In this document: piece after piece, positions 57,659-62,500 of the stretch
Numbering within the stretch: the first letter of the stretch is position 1
How the letters are laid out: the number at the start of each line of letters is the position of its first letter
From: Cryptomeria japonica
Taxonomy: Eukaryota; Streptophyta; Pinopsida; Cupressales; Cupressaceae
Assembly: GCF_030272615.1 (NCBI RefSeq)
Contig: NC_081406.1
Span: 475,937,900-476,000,399 of the forward strand
DNA: 62,500 nt
Reading direction: 5' to 3'
The notes under the pieces: model-generated
Database searches by the model: none
What the model saw: the letters and a program-made list of their open reading frames with translations, nothing else
What the model was told of the DNA's origin: nothing
Translations under genes and position numbers: made by a program

Positions 57659-59130
57659 GCCAGGATGAAAACTCAACTTCCACTTGCAAAAATTGACTAT
57701 TTTATAGTCATTATTAAATAATTGTCAATGAATATGATTATTAGGAATAGAAGGCCTTATCAACACTTTTACATACTATTGTTGTTTCCTATTGTTGATA
57801 TCGCTTGGTGGTGCAGGAGAACCTAGGCAGTTGGAATGCCTTGTGAAGGTTTTTTAGGTGCAATGTCTTGTTTTGGTGTTTTCTCAAATTCAATAAGGTC
57901 CAAGGGACCACATGTGTATCACTCCAATGTTTTGTAAGGCACTTGAATGCCAACCATGTTAGGAAGACCTATAAGGTCCTGAAAATGTCAATTGTAGTCA
58001 AACTATGCATATGTGACCCAAAACATGGGGAAATGATGTAATTAGTATTTTTGAGTCATTTTTTATTGGTTTGTAAGGTTCTTTCAAAATTTGGAGTCCA
58101 TTTCAAGTAAATTGTAAAAGTTGTCACAGTTGCTTGACAACTTTTCAAGTTGTAAGGCAACATTTTTTAATTCTAATGGTTAACCACCCTGAATAGTCAT
58201 TATAATTGTTGAAACTACTGGGAAAAATGTATAAATATGCCTCTTTGGGTCAAGACATGGGTTGGAATGTAAATTTGGTGAAGACTTTCAATAGACATAT
58301 AACCGTTTCTGCATTTTTCCTAAGATATTCACTATTGCAGCGCTTAGTACTTTTTTGTCTTTGTTTTTTATTGCAATAAAACACCCATGGCTAGATAGGG
58401 GAAGGATTCTACTTCATTTTGGTGGTAGTCTAAGGCATTTTCATCAATTTTTGAGGGAGATCCACTCATTTTTCTAAAAACAACCCGTGAACCCTCTTGA
58501 CCTAGGGTTTTGATAGAGATTAATCAATAACTCCCATGTCCACCATGGAAAAAATTATCATTCTTGGTGGAATGCTAGGTTTTCAAGTCCTTTTCAAGAT
58601 AAATTTAGTTGTAGAGCATTATGTGGCGCTTGGGAGGAGTTATGTGATGTCCTAGGCCTAGCATCTCAATGTGACAAGCCTAGGAAGTGAGACTGTGAAT
58701 ACTAATTGAGTTGCTGGGTAAAAATTGAGGGGTTTGGGTGCTGGCAACCTCTAAAATTATTATTTTATGGTTGAATACAATGTTCCAACCATTTTTCAAG
58801 TTGAGAAGCAAGTCTTTGAGGCACTCCCCTTGTAAAGGTGTCCTAATTGCCCTTAAAAAAAAAGTGAGGACAACAAACTTTTGACTTGTTTGATCCAAAT
58901 CAACCCTAGGAAAATTTAAAATATGTTGTGTAAGCCTAAAAAGGGAAATATAAACAAGTTTAATTTTGTTCTCAAGACCATTGGATGAATTTTTTTTCCC
59001 AAAACCCCAAAAATAGGGTTAGTAGGCCTAATAGGACAGTCTAAGGGATGAGTTTTTGCAAATTAATTTGGAACCTTACAAGTTGGAGTTTTTGATGTAT
59101 TTGAAGTCCTATAGTATCAAAAGAACCTTG
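57659..59130. other. LTR-like non-coding stretch
   Basis: A TATA box GTATAAATATGCC lies near 58229, in LTR-like text. No primer site or purine tract was found to set borders, and no gene was recognised. Confidence 0.4.
58116..58145. repeat. Perfect 11-bp inverted repeat
   Basis: AAAAGTTGTCA (58116-58126) pairs perfectly with TGACAACTTTT (58135-58145) across an 8-bp loop. It lies about 85 bp upstream of a TATA-like box. Confidence 0.9.
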
Positions 59131-59315
59131 AGGTCAATGTGTCCATGTAATGGAGGTTGGTATTTTTGTTTTTCCCTTGTAACCTTGAAGACAAGACCTT
59201 CCTGTCGCCTTATTGGCATGTTTTTGAGTTCCACCATGTGCTCTATCTTTTTGACCTGTTGTGGGTCCATTTGCTGATTGTAGAATTATCTTTGTCCTTT
59301 GCATCACTTGGCATG

Positions 59316-59920
59316 TCAAATGAGCTTTGACTGTGGCCAATCTATCAACATGTCTATTCTAATTTCTAGGTATGGACAAGTTAAAGCAACAAATTCTTTA
59401 ATAACATCCCATACCTTATGCTTATAAGAATTTAAAACATGATTTTTGGCGACATAAAGTCCTCTTTCCCGATGGACAATAATCTTACTATCAACAAATA
59501 TCTTAATGCAGTTGGCTTTCTTTTTCTTTGTGAATTGTAGGCCACGAATTAAAGCCTCATACTCAAAAATGTTATTGGTGTAGATGAAGGTAAAATGAAA
59601 AGAAGCATAATACTTCTCATCTTTGGGAGACACAAGCATAACACCTTCAACAACAACATTTTTACTCCTTGAACCATCAGAAAACATCTTCCAAACTTTG
59701 TTACCTTGTTTGGACTATTGTTCATCACTCTTCTCAATGCTAGGCATCAAAAAATAAACTTCATGCATCAAATAAACTCCAAAACCTCTTCCAGCTATGG
59801 TTGTGAATCTATCTCAAGTTTTTTAGCTACCCATTCATCAAGTAATGTGTTTGATATGCCCTTAGTTTGTATATTTCTTTCTTGAACAATATTTTGTCCT
59901 TGCTCATTAGCAGTCAAGTT
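59316..59920 (-). pseudogene. Extra RNase H fragment of a gypsy element (antisense)
   Basis: The frame 59687-59316 has MFSDGSRSKNVVVEG, NNIFEYEALIRGL, IKIFVDSKIIV and RIDMLIDW, the D-E-D-D pattern of the additional RNase H also seen at 9621. Upstream on the minus strand (to about 59920) a decayed linker is readable (NTLLDEWVAKKLR). No protease or RT is recognised around it, so this is an isolated fragment. Its N-terminal motif is SDGS rather than FDGA, and its last motif is degraded. Confidence 0.75.
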
Positions 59921-61950
59921 AGCATTCACAACACTAGGAACATATGGCTCAACATGGTCTTTTTCTATAGGTTATGATTTTATGGTTACTTTGGTGCCAA
60001 CCTTGTTCTAAATAGTATATGAGACCAATCAGAAGAGAAATAACCACCCATTTTTGCAGTAAAGTCTCTAGATAAGAACAAGGAAAAGTATGGTGGAAGG
60101 TTTATAGCGAAGAAATATTGTTGAATGGAAAAGTTTGATTAGGCATATAAGGTTAAACTCAATCCTTTGATGACCAATACTATTTTGATGGATGTCCCAT
60201 ATAGCTATACTAACCAAGAGGTTTGTAGGTGTTGGTTGATAGATTTGTCTTGAAATAATAAACAAATGACTCTTTATTGCCCAAAATTGAAGACAAATTA
60301 TCAACTAATAGTTAGGTAAACTATTAATTATATTCCCTCTTAATTTTGGAGAAGATATAGCTCCCTTCATATGATCAAGTTTTTTAATTTCCTAAATATC
60401 TAACAAGGGTATACTTTTAACCAGAAAGTAGTAAAGGCAACTAACATTTGTACATTACCATGTCACAAATGTGAAAAGAATTTAAAACAAAAATAACAAT
60501 TTCAAGGTATCAACTTTAGACTCATGGGTCATTAAACTTCAGAAAATAATCACCATTAATATCCAATGCAAGGATTGAAATGTCAATGCATGAATGGAAA
60601 ACATCATAATTTAGAATTTTATGAAACTCGAAGGAAGATGAATGCTACTTATTTGAACATCGATATTTAGAAAGGAAATGATATCCAAAATTACCTAACC
60701 TCAAGGACTTAAAACAAATATTAAGAAAACATTAAATTTCAATGCACACATATAAGAAATTTTCTTAGGAGAATAGAAATTTTTTATTGATCTTGAATTT
60801 GATTAAGCCTCACTCTTGCACTACAATACAATGGGGATAAAAAATGCAGACCCTTCAATAATATACTTGAAACTGCCCAAAGTCTTTAAAAATTGATTCT
60901 CTAAAAGAATCATTTTAAAATAAAGTTTTAAATCCATTGAGACTATATAAAACATTAAAAGTTTAAAACATCAATGAAATGGTCAATAAGGTTGAGGTGA
61001 CACTTGCTGGGAGTCTATCATGCCCAAACTTTTGGGTAAAAACACAACAACAATTTTTTATTTTTAAAACACTTAATTACTTGTGACCTACGTTTAATTA
61101 GATGTGACAACTTAACAAGTTGTACTAAAAGAAATCTTAATTAATATTAGAATGGGTTTCTAAAGTGAACGATGAAAATATATTCTAACTAGAAGACTTA
61201 GGTCTTATCTCAAACTCCTAAGTGATCAAATTTATTTTATTTCACATAATAATTTCAATAATCACCATTACTTAAATTGCTTCATTAAGCCTATAAAGTC
61301 ATCACAACTTTCTTAGTTAATCGATTCACTTGATTTAAATATTTCAATTTTAATTATGAATTATCATTAATCCCATATAATTTTAAATAACTCCAAAATC
61401 CTTTAAATTATCATTAATATAAATTACTTGTATTAATATTAATTAATTAAATAAGCAAATGAATACAAAGTTTCCAAATCATCATTAAATTAACTAATCT
61501 ATTAAATTAATATTTAATACCAAATCATTACTTCAATGCTTGTTAAAAAGCAAATAAAAGCAAGGTACCATACATCATTAATTTAGCTAAATAGTAATAA
61601 AGTTGCCTAGAAGTTAAATCTTCCCCTAGATGAGCATTAATAATTAAATCAACTCCTTAGAAATATAATTTATTCATATCCAATTAAATTACCCCCTTAG
61701 GGGATTAAATAATCATTATAATTGAAACACCCAATAAAAAAATGTAAGACAAATAAAATAAAATATATATATACGATTATCTAAATAAGAAAATAAAACT
61801 TTAATTATACTCCTGTAAAAATTAATTAACTTATAATATAAAATATAAACTCCTCTATATTAAAAATCTTACTTTATTTAAAATTAGGACTTTCCCCATT
61901 CACTTTAATTTAAATTTCAAAATCTCCCTTAATATAATTTTTTTTTTTAA
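59921..61950. other. Non-coding AT-rich stretch
   Basis: Dense ATTAA/TTAAT words (61300-61860), no coding frame, no border signals. Confidence 0.6.
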
Positions 61951-61953
61951 TAT

Positions 61954-62101
61954 AACCCTAATTAGGGTTTTCTCTCTTTTTCAAACATATTCAACCTTAC
62001 TCTTACCCTATTTACCTAATATCATAACCCTAACCTGAAATTGGGTTAGGGTCTTGTTTTATTTTACTTATACTCACCCTAACCCTAAGTCGGGTTAGGG
62101 T
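61954..62101. repeat. Three palindromes built from the telomere motif CCCTAA
   Basis: AACCCTAATTAGGGTT (61954-61969) is a perfect 16-bp palindrome. ACCCTAACC (62027-62035) pairs with GGTTAGGGT (62044-62052). ACCCTAACCC (62076-62085) pairs with GGGTTAGGGT (62092-62101) across a 6-bp loop. The motif equals the plant telomere/telobox unit, but the arrangement is inverted pairs, not a telomeric array. Confidence 0.9.
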
Positions 62102-62252
62102 TTTCTTTACTCAAGAATTTTAAGTTTATGCTTCCATATTTTCATAGAAGCTTGCATGCATGGTTTGGATGGAAGATCACAGGGCCAAACTAAGGGCGGG
62201 GAGAAGGGAGTAGAGAGCGGCGAGACGAGAGAGGAAGGGTGGCTAGCCGTCC

Positions 62253-62340
62253 CACTGTGGAAACCCATAGTGGCGGTGACGCCACTCACTGTGGTTACCC
62301 ACACTGACAGTGCCACTCACTGTGGATACCCATAATGGTG
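62253..62340. repeat. Short GC-rich minisatellite, three units
   Basis: CACTGTGG, followed by A/T-ACCCA, recurs at 62253, 62287 and 62318 (spacings 34 and 31), in an unusually GC-rich segment (62180-62390). Confidence 0.8.
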
Positions 62341-62402
62341 GCAGGGGGTGGGGTTGAGCGCTCGGCTTCCCCATCCCCGAGCCTTCATAAATTCTTTTTT
62401 TT

Positions 62403-62422
62403 TATATATATATATATATATA
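62403..62422. repeat. (TA)n microsatellite
   Basis: A run of about ten TA units between two T runs. Confidence 0.95.
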
Positions 62423-62500
62423 ATTTTTTTTTGTATATTTCGCTTTTAAATAAAATAAAATATGAACAATAGAAAATAAAATATCTATTTCTCAAATAGA

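Noticed and set aside
61951-62101. Possible telomere or interstitial telomeric array
   Set aside because: There are only a few CCCTAA units and they are in inverted pairs, not a head-to-tail run.

Overview
This window is plant nuclear DNA made almost entirely of nested, decayed transposable elements. I found no intact cellular gene, no tRNA or rRNA gene and no CRISPR array. The organism is probably a gymnosperm such as a conifer. That is inference, from the AT-rich sequence, the density of old Ty1/copia and Ty3/gypsy copies with long LTRs, and the amount of unidentifiable filler. All open frames are pseudogenes of mobile elements.

Layout. 1-6046: the 3' part of a Ty3/gypsy element, with a 127-bp tandem array, a large accessory ORF relic (ORF-A1) and an LTR. 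6047-10085: the 5' internal part of a gypsy element, with a tRNA-Arg-type primer site, gag, protease and an extra RNase H. 10100-10560: an antisense CACTA (En/Spm) transposase scrap. 11330-15000: a second repeat-leader plus accessory ORF (ORF-A2) plus LTR start. 15723-16009: a 143-bp duplication. 16592-22309: a Ty1/copia element (copia D) with a truncated 5' LTR. 22316-24169: the 5' end of an antisense copia element (E). 24170-27658: an antisense LTR element (F) with a Met-tRNA primer site and an unfamiliar acidic/coiled-coil protein. 29940-41600: one antisense gypsy element (G). In its own direction it carries RT, RNase H and integrase, then a palindrome-rich 3' UTR, then a third accessory ORF (ORF-A3), then an LTR. 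G is interrupted by a solo copia LTR (30693-31840) and a 988-bp terminal-inverted-repeat element (31891-32878). 41628-57658: one or two LARD-like elements (X) with an LTR at each side. Nested inside is a full-length non-autonomous copia-type element (S, 43566-50232) with a 5-bp target duplication GAAAC on both sides. 57659-62500: LTR-like and AT-rich DNA, an RNase H fragment, telomere-motif hairpins and a short minisatellite.

How it fits together. The most interesting signal is a recurring module. A palindrome-rich, fast-diverging repeat leader is followed by a roughly 1,000-codon non-gag, non-pol ORF (globular N-terminal half, charged or coiled-coil C-terminal half), with an LTR start just downstream. 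It occurs three times. In element G it sits directly 3' of integrase, so it appears to be the 3'-terminal accessory gene of one gypsy lineage. A protein of the same size and layout is also the second ORF of the copia-type element S, which has no pol genes. S shares its primer site, polypurine tracts and LTR motifs with copia D, and was probably mobilised by a D-like helper.

Limits: protein homology was judged by eye. Boundaries given as approximate are estimates.
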